Assembly: GCA_028289405.1 (NCBI GenBank) | Contig: JANQPP010000109.1 | Location: forward strand, 131,128-195,127 | DNA from: Pirellulales bacterium | GTDB taxonomy: Bacteria; Planctomycetota; Planctomycetia; Pirellulales; JANQPP01 | Length of the DNA: 64,000 nucleotides | Direction of reading: 5' to 3' | In this document: piece after piece, positions 16,980 through 25,306 of the stretch | How the letters are laid out: every line of letters starts with the position of its first letter | Position numbering within the stretch: the first letter of the stretch is position 1 | Made by a program: the position numbers and the translations under genes | Notes under the pieces: generated by a model | Databases searched by the model: none | Seen by the model: only the letters and a program-made list of their open reading frames with translations | What the model was told of the DNA's origin: nothing

Positions 16980-17762
16980 ATGGTGTCAAAATTTCGCGTC
17001 GATCTCGAAACATACCGCGGTCCGCTCGATTTGTTGCTGTTCCTCGTGCGGAGGCATGAGGTTGAAATCGTGGAGATCCCGATCGCCACGATCACTCAGC
17101 AGTTTCTGGCCCATCTGGCCATTCTTGAACAACTCAACGTCAACGCCGTGGGCGACTTCTTGGAAATGGCCAGTGTCCTCATTGAAATCAAATCCCGCTC
17201 CGTCTTGCCCGTTGAGGAAGAGGCGCGAGAACCACTCGAGGATCCACGCACGGACCTCGTGCGGCGACTGCTCGAATACAAGCAAGTCCGTGACGCGGCG
17301 AGCATCCTCGAAGAGCACGGCATGGATTGGCAAAAACGGTTACCGCGGGTCGCCCCGGAGCCTGCGGCCCGTCCACTCGATCCGGCGGAGGTGAATATCG
17401 AAGGAGCCGAACTGTGGGACCTGGTCAGTGCGTTTGGCCGTTTGCTCCGCGGTGCCGTGGACCAGTCACAAGCCAATATCGTTTTTGACGACACCCCCAT
17501 CCACGTGCATATGCGAAATGTCCTGCACCAGGTGGGGGCGGCCGGGACCGTCGCTTTCCGTGATTTGTTTCCCCCGAATCACAGAAAGGCTGAGATGATT
17601 TCCTTGTTCCTGGCGATGATGGAACTCATTCGGCACAAGCAGATTCTCGCCCGCCAGGGTGAGTTATTTGGGGAAATCTCGATCGAAATGAACCCACACG
17701 CCCCACAAGATTGGGTAATTCCCAACGTGGACGAGTATCGGCACCCCAGCCCTATCGAATGA
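16980..17762 (+). CDS. scpA: Segregation and condensation protein A
   Basis: The 260-residue protein starts best at ATG 16980. The hallmark N-terminal block 'YRGPLDLLLFLVRRHEVEI' and the following 'FLEMASVLIEIKSRSVLP' are characteristic of the kleisin ScpA. The C-terminal winged helix ends with 'EMISLFLAMMELIRHKQI'. ScpA bridges the heads of the SMC dimer and works with ScpB in chromosome condensation and segregation. scpB is not adjacent, which is unusual compared with many bacteria, but it may lie elsewhere. An in-frame ATG at 16920 would add 20 residues that do not look like the family. The amidase gene follows within 40 bases and may be cotranscribed. Confidence 0.92.
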   Translation: MVSKFRVDLETYRGPLDLLLFLVRRHEVEIVEIPIATITQQFLAHLAILEQLNVNAVGDFLEMASVLIEIKSRSVLPVEEEAREPLEDPRTDLVRRLLEYKQVRDAASILEEHGMDWQKRLPRVAPEPAARPLDPAEVNIEGAELWDLVSAFGRLLRGAVDQSQANIVFDDTPIHVHMRNVLHQVGAAGTVAFRDLFPPNHRKAEMISLFLAMMELIRHKQILARQGELFGEISIEMNPHAPQDWVIPNVDEYRHPSPIE

Positions 17763-17798
17763 GCCTTCGGAAGCGCGATCGTTGACCGCTCTCACAAG

Positions 17799-19172
17799 GT
17801 GGACCATCCCGACCAGCAATTCTGGATCAGCCGTTCCTGGGAGGTCAACATCAAGAGCATCCGTGAACTGTCCACAATGTATCAGTCCGGCGAACGTCAA
17901 GTGTTAAGCGACGTCCGGCGCCTCGTCGAACGTATCAAGCAAGCAGACGGCGAATGGTCCACATGGGTGGTCGTGGATGAAGAATCGGTTTTGACGCAAG
18001 CCGCCGAGTTGGACGCGCGTGCACAAGAAGGCGAAAATCTCGGTCCGCTGCATGGGATTTCAGTCGGCGTGAAAGATATTTTCGATGTGCGCGGCCTGCC
18101 GACGCGGGCGGGCTGTCCCCATCTTCCTAGGGCGCCCGCCAAACGAGACGCGCCCTTGGTGGCCGCATTGCGGAAGGCTGGCGCCGTCATTCTCGGTAAA
18201 ACGGTAACAACGGAGTTCGCGGCCTTTGATCCGCCCTCCACGAAGAACCCTTGGAATCCACGGCATACGCCGGGAGGTTCCAGCAGTGGTTCCGCAGCGG
18301 CAGTCGCATTGGGGATGTGTCCGGCGGCGTTGGGAACGCAAACGGGCGGTTCGATATCCCGACCTGCCGCCTATTGTGGAGTCGTCGGCTTCAAACCGAC
18401 ATTTGGCTCGCTCAGCCGCCGGGGAATCGTGCCTGTCAGTCCACACCTCGATCATCCTGGGTTGTTCGCCCGGTCGGTTCAAGATGTGCGGGAAGTCTAT
18501 CTCGTCTGGCAACAGCAGAAGGTCTCCACCACGCCGTCCATGCCTGATTCCGCATTAGAACATGCTGAGAAGCGCCGCGTGCGGGTAGGGTACTTTCAAA
18601 GCCCTTATGGCCGGCTCACGGAAAAGGAAACCTACGCGAACTTCGTAGCCGCCATCGAAAGAGGACTGCAAGCGGATTTCAAGATGGTCCCCTTGGCTTT
18701 TCCGCTCGATTGGCAAGAAATACAGGAAATGCACCGCTGCTTGATGGCCGTGGATGCCGCGCTGATTCATCAAATACAATATCCGCAACTTGCAGGCAAA
18801 TATTCGCCCAAATTCGCCAGCCTTTTGGCAATGGGGCACCGGTTACCAGCCACCGACTATGCGCGGGCACTGCGGTTTCGACGCCGTGCCGCCCGGACTT
18901 TCGATCGATTGTTTATGGATGTCGATTTCCTGATCACTCCCACCACTCCCAGTTTTGCTCCTGCCGATTTAACAACGACCGGTGATCCCAGCTTCAACGT
19001 ACCTTGGTCTCTCGCCGGACTACCTACGGTCAGCATCCCCCAGGCCATGCATGCGCAAGGATTACCGCTGGGGTTGCAGATCGTGGGGCCACGTCACCAA
19101 GACGATGCCTTGCTGGTTGCGGCGACGGCATGGCAAGACCTTTGGGAGTTTCAGCCGCTTTCCACATCCTGA
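17799..19172 (+). CDS. Amidase-signature-family amidohydrolase
   Basis: The 457-residue protein has the full amidase signature: catalytic Lys (about K92) in 'GVKDIFDVRG', the cis-Ser in 'PGGSSSGSAAAVALG' (about residue 163) and the nucleophile Ser in 'QTGGSISRPA' (about residue 185). The helix after the start, 'IRELSTMYQSGE', is typical of the family, so the true start must lie upstream of it; the only candidate is GTG 17799, with a weak ribosome site. Family members hydrolyse small amides such as allophanate, or transamidate tRNA as GatA. There is no gatB or gatC next door and the C-terminus is short for GatA, so a stand-alone amidase is more likely. Substrate unknown. Confidence 0.85.
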   Translation: MDHPDQQFWISRSWEVNIKSIRELSTMYQSGERQVLSDVRRLVERIKQADGEWSTWVVVDEESVLTQAAELDARAQEGENLGPLHGISVGVKDIFDVRGLPTRAGCPHLPRAPAKRDAPLVAALRKAGAVILGKTVTTEFAAFDPPSTKNPWNPRHTPGGSSSGSAAAVALGMCPAALGTQTGGSISRPAAYCGVVGFKPTFGSLSRRGIVPVSPHLDHPGLFARSVQDVREVYLVWQQQKVSTTPSMPDSALEHAEKRRVRVGYFQSPYGRLTEKETYANFVAAIERGLQADFKMVPLAFPLDWQEIQEMHRCLMAVDAALIHQIQYPQLAGKYSPKFASLLAMGHRLPATDYARALRFRRRAARTFDRLFMDVDFLITPTTPSFAPADLTTTGDPSFNVPWSLAGLPTVSIPQAMHAQGLPLGLQIVGPRHQDDALLVAATAWQDLWEFQPLSTS

Positions 19173-19379
19173 CCCGCATTCCGTTGAGGCAAAAATCGCC
19201 GGATGTTGTCCTCTCTCGAGGCACCGGCGGTTCGGCGTGACTCGCGGCAACCTTCATCTTTGCGCAGGCGGAATTTCCGCACTTCGCGGGGATCATCTCG
19301 AAACACTTCGGCCCTCAAGCCGATGACGAAAAAGGGGAATTTATGTCGTCCAAGAGCGATTTCGTCGGAGGAAAACGGC

Positions 19380-20078
19380 ATGTTGAGCGGACGCCGCAGA
19401 TGGATAACGTCGGCACTCTTGCTGGGAGGCAGCGTGGCGCTGGCCTTCCAATTTCGGAAGCCCCCCGAAACCCCTTCCTCGGATGAATTTGTTGCCTCTC
19501 CAGAACCCGCAATTGTACGACGGTCGGCGGCGGAGAACCTAGAATCCTCGACAGCCGGCCTGCCACGCTTCGAAGGACGCATCGAGCCGGCCACGACCTG
19601 GCCCGCCCAAAAGCGGTTCAAACCCCTTGCCACATCGGAGGATTCCCCGCTGCGTGCTCTGCCGGCCGAGCCTCCTCGGATGGCCTCGCAATTCCAAGAC
19701 AGCCTGCTGAACCAACCGAAATCGCGGAATCCGACGCCGGACCTCCATTATCATCAAGTACGAGACGGGGATACCTTGGCTGGACTGGCGGAGCGGTATT
19801 GGAACGATCCCTACCGAGCACGGGAGATCTATCTCGCCAATCGCGAAGTGCTCGCGCATGCCGAACAACTTCCCATTGGGGCCATCCTGAAAATTCCATT
19901 GCGCGCGGGTTCGTCGGCGGAGAACACAGCATCTGACGAAGAAGCTCCGTTGGTACCGATGCGTGAAGCCACGACCACGATCTCCTCGGTTACCAACGCC
20001 TCGGCAATACCGGCAGACGCTTTTCCGGGCGTGAGCGAGCCACCACTCGTACAACTCGCACCGCGACCGGAGTCATAA
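19380..20078 (+). CDS. Membrane-anchored LysM-domain protein
   Basis: The 232-residue protein begins at ATG 19380 with a strong GGAGG seven to eleven bases upstream; the longer frame to 19203 is not needed. A membrane anchor (residues about 8-24) is followed by a Pro/Ser/Glu-rich linker and one LysM domain at about 124-174, beginning 'YHQVRDGDTLAGLAERYWND' and ending 'ILKIPLR'. LysM binds N-acetylglucosamine-containing polymers such as peptidoglycan. The terminal 55 residues are low complexity. Its role is probably envelope association. It is followed 99 bases downstream by a dockerin/PEP-CTERM protein on the same strand. Confidence 0.85.
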   Translation: MLSGRRRWITSALLLGGSVALAFQFRKPPETPSSDEFVASPEPAIVRRSAAENLESSTAGLPRFEGRIEPATTWPAQKRFKPLATSEDSPLRALPAEPPRMASQFQDSLLNQPKSRNPTPDLHYHQVRDGDTLAGLAERYWNDPYRAREIYLANREVLAHAEQLPIGAILKIPLRAGSSAENTASDEEAPLVPMREATTTISSVTNASAIPADAFPGVSEPPLVQLAPRPES

Positions 20079-20177
20079 AAACGAGTGCCGAATCAGACCA
20101 TTCCGTTGACAGCGCCCATCGCTCCATGCACAGTAGAGGTTACCATCAGGGGCACTAAATGATGGACCAACGGAACA

Positions 20178-20999
20178 GTGAAAAAAACGATTTTAGTAAC
20201 GATCTTGGCGGGCACCCTTGGTCTAACGTGCGGGGCACGCGGTGAGACCATGCGGCTGTCGCTGCGAGCGGCGTCCGAAGTGGGAACGCCTATCCAATCC
20301 GTCATGCCGGGTGAAACTTTTCAGCTTCACGTCCTGGCTGAGGATATTCGGCCGGAACCCCGCGGTGTCTTCGCGGCCCATATCGATCTCCAGTTTTCGC
20401 CAGGAATCTTGGAACTGAATGGGCCAGTCACTTTCGGACCAGATTTTCCGAATGCCCCTCGAGCGGAGGTGCGAGAGGGATCCATCGTGGGGGCGGGAGC
20501 CGTCGGTAGCGACACGGTTGGCAAATCCAACGGCGGCGACCCCATGCTTCTGCTTTCCGTGCCATTTCGAGTCACGGGAAACAACCGAATTGAGGTCTCG
20601 GTGGATCCCCATGTGGCCACTCCTTTTTTGGATAGCCTCGTCCTTGGAATCAATGGGAGATTACCGGCCAGCGAAATCTTGTCCGGCCAGATCTCACTGT
20701 CAGTGGTGTCTCCATCTCCCGGAGACGCGAATGGAGACGGCGAAGTCGATCTCACGGACTTCAGCATTCTCAAAACGCACTTCGGTTCGGACGGTTCATG
20801 GCGCGAAGGAGATTTTTCCGGAAATGGTCGCATCGACCTCGCCGATTTCACACTTCTGAAAGACCGCTTCGGAAGTAGGAGCATGGCCGTGCCTGAATCT
20901 ACCACCGGCGCTCTCCTACTGGCGGCCCTTCCGGCACTTATGCTTGGCCTGTTTTTTCAGCGACGCGGTCGGGGGGCCGGCAGCCCTTGCCGCCGGTAG
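20178..20999 (+). CDS. Cohesin-like, dockerin type I, PEP-CTERM protein
   Basis: The 273-residue protein starts at a GTG (20178) and has a signal peptide (MKKTILVTILAGTLGLTCG). Residues about 25-178 form a beta domain with 'GETFQLHVLAEDI' and 'LQFSPGILEL' strands similar to cohesin-like domains. A dockerin type I pair of calcium loops follows ('GDANGDGEVDLTDFSILK' and 'GDFSGNGRIDLADFTLLK', about 182-232). The C-terminus carries 'VPESTTGALLLAALPALMLG' and a basic tail, a PEP-CTERM-like sorting signal in which Ser replaces the second Pro region. Having cohesin-like and dockerin modules in one surface protein is common in planctomycetes, where cellulosomes are absent. Binding partners are unknown. 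Confidence 0.82.
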   Translation: MKKTILVTILAGTLGLTCGARGETMRLSLRAASEVGTPIQSVMPGETFQLHVLAEDIRPEPRGVFAAHIDLQFSPGILELNGPVTFGPDFPNAPRAEVREGSIVGAGAVGSDTVGKSNGGDPMLLLSVPFRVTGNNRIEVSVDPHVATPFLDSLVLGINGRLPASEILSGQISLSVVSPSPGDANGDGEVDLTDFSILKTHFGSDGSWREGDFSGNGRIDLADFTLLKDRFGSRSMAVPESTTGALLLAALPALMLGLFFQRRGRGAGSPCRR

Positions 21000-21023
21000 C
21001 CGGGGTCGTCCATGCGGGCGTGG

Positions 21024-21236
21024 TTAGTTGCCTAAGAAACGCCAAGCGTCCATTTCCGCGTGAAGCGAGGGGTCTTGATCGATCTCGATGAGATCAACCA
21101 CCCCCTGCTCCATGTAGCCATGTCTGCGGCTCTCGGGCGGCCTGTTGGGATTGGCCTTGCCAGCAAACTGTCGGCAGACGCGGACACGACGACCAGCTCG
21201 TTTCTTTCGTTTTCTCGATAATGATCGCTGCCGCAT
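21024..21236 (-). CDS. Small basic/acidic hypothetical protein (candidate)
   Basis: This 70-residue minus-strand ORF starts with a strongly basic segment (MRQRSLSRKRKKRAGRRVR) and ends with an acidic, orderly 'GVVDLIEIDQDPSLHAEMDA' helix-like block. The middle has a distinctive 'NPNRPPESRRHGYMEQG'. The sequence has the look of a conserved small protein rather than an antisense shadow, and no other gene occupies this stretch. Against it, there is no good ribosome site before the ATG. I do not recognise the family and give it moderate confidence. Confidence 0.45.
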   Translation of the reverse strand: MRQRSLSRKRKKRAGRRVRVCRQFAGKANPNRPPESRRHGYMEQGVVDLIEIDQDPSLHAEMDAWRFLGN

Positions 21237-21473
21237 GGAGATAGCCGGCGACGTGAATGAACTCGAGCGTGGCTACGTTATCGGCGAAGTGTTCGCGATG
21301 AATACTGCAGTTCCAAGGCAGTCCTTGCTCTCACAAACCGGAAAAGCTGACCTGCAACCCCTCGCCCTGTACGATTTCGGCTTCCTCTTTTCCACTTGGG
21401 GAGAACTTGGCATAATGGGGGATTCTGCCATCAGTTGACCGCCGGCGGAGTCCCTATTTATGAAGGAGCCACC

Positions 21474-21572
21474 ATGGCCAAGCCACATCGCAAGCTAAAG
21501 AAGGCGAATCACGGTAAGCGTCCAGCAAACGCCAAGGCCCGTAAAGCCAAACGCCGAGCCATAAAAACCTAA
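21474..21572 (+). CDS. Very small Lys/Arg/Ala-rich protein, 32 residues
   Basis: An ATG at 21474 preceded by AAGGAG five bases upstream opens a 32-codon frame ending in TAA at 21570-21572. The product is strongly basic (MAKPHRKLKKANHGKRPANA, then more KARKAKRR repeats and IKT at the end). The near-ideal ribosome site and the absence of any other gene here support translation. The composition resembles small ribosome- or RNA-associated basic proteins. It lies 93 bases upstream of another small basic protein on the same strand. I believe similar short proteins exist in related planctomycetes, but I cannot verify that here. Function unknown. Confidence 0.7.
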   Translation: MAKPHRKLKKANHGKRPANAKARKAKRRAIKT

Positions 21573-21665
21573 TCCCACGAGGCCGATCGGATCGCACGTT
21601 GGCGACAGTGATTCGGTCGGATAGCTTTTTCTCCGCTGAACAAAAAATTTTCGGGAGATTCTCCG

Positions 21666-21875
21666 ATGACGATTGATAACAGCCTGAAAATTCGTGCCGG
21701 GCAGACCCGGGCACGCAGCGTGCTTACTCGGGCCGAGCGGATCGTGAAGTTGAAGGAGACCGAACGCTGGTCCGAGGGAAGCAGTCCCTTAGGACTGCCC
21801 AAGGTACGGGTCTACAAGCTCTCGATGAAGAAAAAGAAGAAGGCCAAATCGACCGACGACGACGAGAAGAAATAG
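21666..21875 (+). CDS. Small basic protein, TIGR04137-like
   Basis: The 69-residue product begins 'MTIDNSLKIRAGQTRARSVL' and continues 'TRAERIVKLKETERWSEG', 'GLPKVRVYKL', then a run of lysines and a DDDE tail. This matches the planctomycete/verrucomicrobial/chlamydial small basic protein family (TIGR04137), which has been suggested to be rRNA-associated. GGGAG eight bases upstream of the ATG supports translation. Its place after the 32-residue basic protein suggests a two-gene transcript. A strong hairpin follows at 21938-21968. Confidence 0.8.
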   Translation: MTIDNSLKIRAGQTRARSVLTRAERIVKLKETERWSEGSSPLGLPKVRVYKLSMKKKKKAKSTDDDEKK

Positions 21876-21937
21876 GTTTTGGGCATGGTGTGGCGCCTCC
21901 GATCACCACGTCCTTCTCGTGCGGATTCTTTCTTTGA

Positions 21938-23053
<1,116 letters not shown>

Positions 23054-23068
23054 TCACGCATTCATGAA

Positions 23069-23506
23069 ATGACGATGACCAACACGCCACCGCATATTTC
23101 CCTCGAAAAGTTCCAGTTTACCTCGTCAGCGGTCCAAGTGGCAGGCACGCCGGAATTAGAGAAATGGGCCGGCCCGCTACAGTTCGCGCTGTGGTGCCAG
23201 CGGGCCAGTCCCTGGTGGATCGGCGACATTCTGCGTGCGGGAGAAATGCGGTATGGCGAGGAGTTTTCCCAGGTCTGCGAGGGACACGTCTCGGCGGACA
23301 TGCTGTCGCGGTACGAATCAGTGGCGAGGCGGGTGCCTCCGGAAAACCGGCGCGATAGCCTCTCCTGGTCCGCTCACGCGGCCGTCGCTCGGCTCACGCC
23401 GCACGACCAACGTGACATGCTGGATTTGGCCGAAAAAAATGGCTGGACTAGCGAGAAGCTGCGCATCAAGGTCCGCGAATTCGTGGAACGCAAACGCAAC
23501 GCCTGA
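23069..23506 (+). CDS. Hypothetical protein with WWIGD...GEEF motif
   Basis: The 145-residue protein (ATG 23069, no clear ribosome site; a second ATG lies two codons later) is soluble and mostly helical. Recognisable features are 'RASPWWIGDILRAGEMRYGE', 'SRYESVARRVPPENRRD', 'LSWSAHAAVARLTPHDQ' and a C-terminal 'KNGWTSEKLRIKVREFVE'. The arrangement resembles small conserved proteins found on phages, plasmids and planctomycete chromosomes that have a helical, possibly DNA-binding, fold, but I cannot name the family. It is divergent from hemB with a 63-base gap and converges on the DUF1080 gene. Function unknown. Confidence 0.7.
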   Translation: MTMTNTPPHISLEKFQFTSSAVQVAGTPELEKWAGPLQFALWCQRASPWWIGDILRAGEMRYGEEFSQVCEGHVSADMLSRYESVARRVPPENRRDSLSWSAHAAVARLTPHDQRDMLDLAEKNGWTSEKLRIKVREFVERKRNA

Positions 23507-23531
23507 ATCGAGGGTGGCAACTCGCCCCGGA

Positions 23532-24188
23532 TTACTTCTTTGGTGAAAGATCCTTGAATCGAATGTTCCGCCAGCGGACTTCGTAGGGGCCGGTCCCTTC
23601 GCGGATACCATGCACTTGCAGTCCGATGAAGCCGCATTTCATGCCAGACTTTTCATCCTTGAGATCGGCCACGGGCACGCCATTCACCCAGGTGCGAATC
23701 GTGTTGCCCACCGCCTTGACATGGTACTGGTTCCATTCGCCGTTCTTGAACGCCTTCATTGCCTTGGGATCGGTGCGGTCCTCGCTGAGCCAGCCGGTGT
23801 CGAGCGCTTCCCCGTAGATGAAGCCGGCTGTCCCGTTGGTGGCGATTTCGACTTGTGGGCCATGGACACGGCCATTGCGGTCCTCTTTCACGCTCCGCGA
23901 GCGGATTTGCACGCCGGAGTTCAATTCGTCATCGACCTTCACCTCGAACTTCAATTCGAAGTCGCAATAATCCTTTTCCGTGCAGAGAAAAGAGTTGGGA
24001 CTGCCTTCGCTGGTACGGCCCAAGATGGAATCCCCCTCCACGCGGTACGTGGCGGTGCCGTTGCGTTGCACCCAACCTGAGAGGTCCTTGCCATTGAACA
24101 GTTCTTGCCAGTCCTTTTCCGCCGCGACTCCGATCAGGGGCATGCCAGCCAGCAGCACGGCGACGAAAAATCCACGATACCAACGCAT
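23532..24188 (-). CDS. Secreted DUF1080 (3-keto-disaccharide hydrolase-like) protein
   Basis: The 218-residue protein has a signal peptide (MRWYRGFFVAVLLAGMPLIGVAA) and a single DUF1080 domain: 'WQELFNGKDLSGW' at the start, 'FELKFEVKVDDELNSGVQIR' in the middle, and 'GPYEVRWRNIRFKDL' at the end. The fold is a concanavalin-like beta sandwich. Many such proteins in planctomycetes are thought to act on sugars, and some members hydrolyse 3-keto-glycosides. It is secreted. It stands between a convergent hypothetical gene and queD; no carbohydrate locus is attached. Confidence 0.88.
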   Translation of the reverse strand: MRWYRGFFVAVLLAGMPLIGVAAEKDWQELFNGKDLSGWVQRNGTATYRVEGDSILGRTSEGSPNSFLCTEKDYCDFELKFEVKVDDELNSGVQIRSRSVKEDRNGRVHGPQVEIATNGTAGFIYGEALDTGWLSEDRTDPKAMKAFKNGEWNQYHVKAVGNTIRTWVNGVPVADLKDEKSGMKCGFIGLQVHGIREGTGPYEVRWRNIRFKDLSPKK

Positions 24189-24282
24189 GAAGTTGCTCCC
24201 GCCTAGTGAGTTTGTGGAAACGTATCGCTTAAATCTACGGAATGTATTTGCGGTAGGGCGCCGGAGGGACCATCAGAATTCG

Positions 24283-24756
24283 TCAGGCTTGGGCGGATTG
24301 CGCGATTTCGGTTTCGCTGCCCGTTGGTGTTCCGAGTGAGGCTTCCGCGTAGGACTCATCCGTCTCCCAAATCACGACCTTAGTGGCCGTGACTTGCGTG
24401 TCGGCGAGCAGTTGCGGGCAAACCTCTTCGAGCAGGTACCGCGCCATGTTTTCCGCAGTCGGATTGTACGGCAACACATAATACTTGCAAGGTTTTACCT
24501 GCTGAATGGCCGAGATGCCATTTTCATCCGCGGAACTAAGCAAAAAACCGTGATCCCAATGCTCGTCGAGCCAGCCCTTGAAACGCTGCTTGAGGTCCGC
24601 GAAATCGATCACCCGGCCCACGTCGTCGGTCTCGTCGCCCGAGACAAAGAAATCCGCCACGTAGTTATGGCCATGAAAGAATTCGCATTTCCCGCCGTGG
24701 CGGTGCAGGCGATGGCCCGCGCAAAACTTGATGCGGCGCATGATGGTCAGGCTCAT
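24283..24756 (-). CDS. queD: 6-carboxy-5,6,7,8-tetrahydropterin synthase-like protein QueD
   Basis: The 157-residue protein carries the QueD/6-pyruvoyl-tetrahydropterin-synthase fold. Zinc ligands are H15 in 'FCAGHRL' and H28/H30 in 'FFHGHNY', and the catalytic Cys is C24 just before them ('KCEFFHGHNY'). 'LDEHWDHGFLL' and 'PTAENMARYL' match the second half of the family. QueD makes carboxytetrahydropterin on the path to queuosine. Its ATG overlaps the mazG stop codon by four bases (ATGA), so the two are translationally coupled. The C-terminal 20 residues are an unstructured extension. queC, queE and queF are not in the window. Confidence 0.9.
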   Translation of the reverse strand: MSLTIMRRIKFCAGHRLHRHGGKCEFFHGHNYVADFFVSGDETDDVGRVIDFADLKQRFKGWLDEHWDHGFLLSSADENGISAIQQVKPCKYYVLPYNPTAENMARYLLEEVCPQLLADTQVTATKVVIWETDESYAEASLGTPTGSETEIAQSAQA

Positions 24757-25103
24757 GAATCGTCTCCCTGTTGGAGTTTGGGATTGTTTTGGTGCCGCGC
24801 ATGGTCACGGCGGGTCTTTTTTTCCAGGTTACGCAGCAGTGCCGCGTTCAAGTCCACGCCGGTCTGATTGGCCAGGCAGATCACCACGAACAGCACATCC
24901 GCCAGCTCGTCCGCCAAATCGCGGTTTTCATCCGATGGCTTGTAGCTTTGGTCGCCATACTCACGGGACAAAATGCGGGCCACCTCCCCCACTTCCTCCA
25001 CGAGTTGCGCGAGGTTCGTCAACTCCGAGAAGTAGCGCACGCCCACGTCGCGAATCCAATCATCGACGCGCTGCTGCGCTTCAGCCAAAGTCAACGTGGA
25101 CAT
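24753..25103 (-). CDS. MazG-type nucleotide pyrophosphohydrolase
   Basis: The 116-residue protein is a single MazG domain with the metal-binding EExxE motif (E36, E37, E40 in 'LVEEVGEVARI') and the ExxD motif ('DELADVLFVVICLA'). Such short all-alpha pyrophosphatases hydrolyse nucleoside triphosphates or damaged nucleotides to monophosphates. It is the first gene of a two-gene unit with queD (ATGA overlap). The tie to queuosine synthesis is inference from the overlap. The AT-rich 203-base gap upstream probably carries the promoter. Confidence 0.9.
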   Translation of the reverse strand: MSTLTLAEAQQRVDDWIRDVGVRYFSELTNLAQLVEEVGEVARILSREYGDQSYKPSDENRDLADELADVLFVVICLANQTGVDLNAALLRNLEKKTRRDHARHQNNPKLQQGDDS

Positions 25104-25306
25104 ACGAGGTTCAATGGATGGTGACGGTAGGCAATGTAGGACCAGGTCTGGAAATTTATAGGAAATATTCCGGGCGTGATTACCACATTCTTATGATAGG
25201 CCCTCTGCCGCGGACTGCCTACCATGAACGTGTGCCCCCGATGAGACACGATTCGGCCATGTGGCAATCGGAAATCAGCAACCGCACCGACTGGCCGCAC
25301 CAACGG

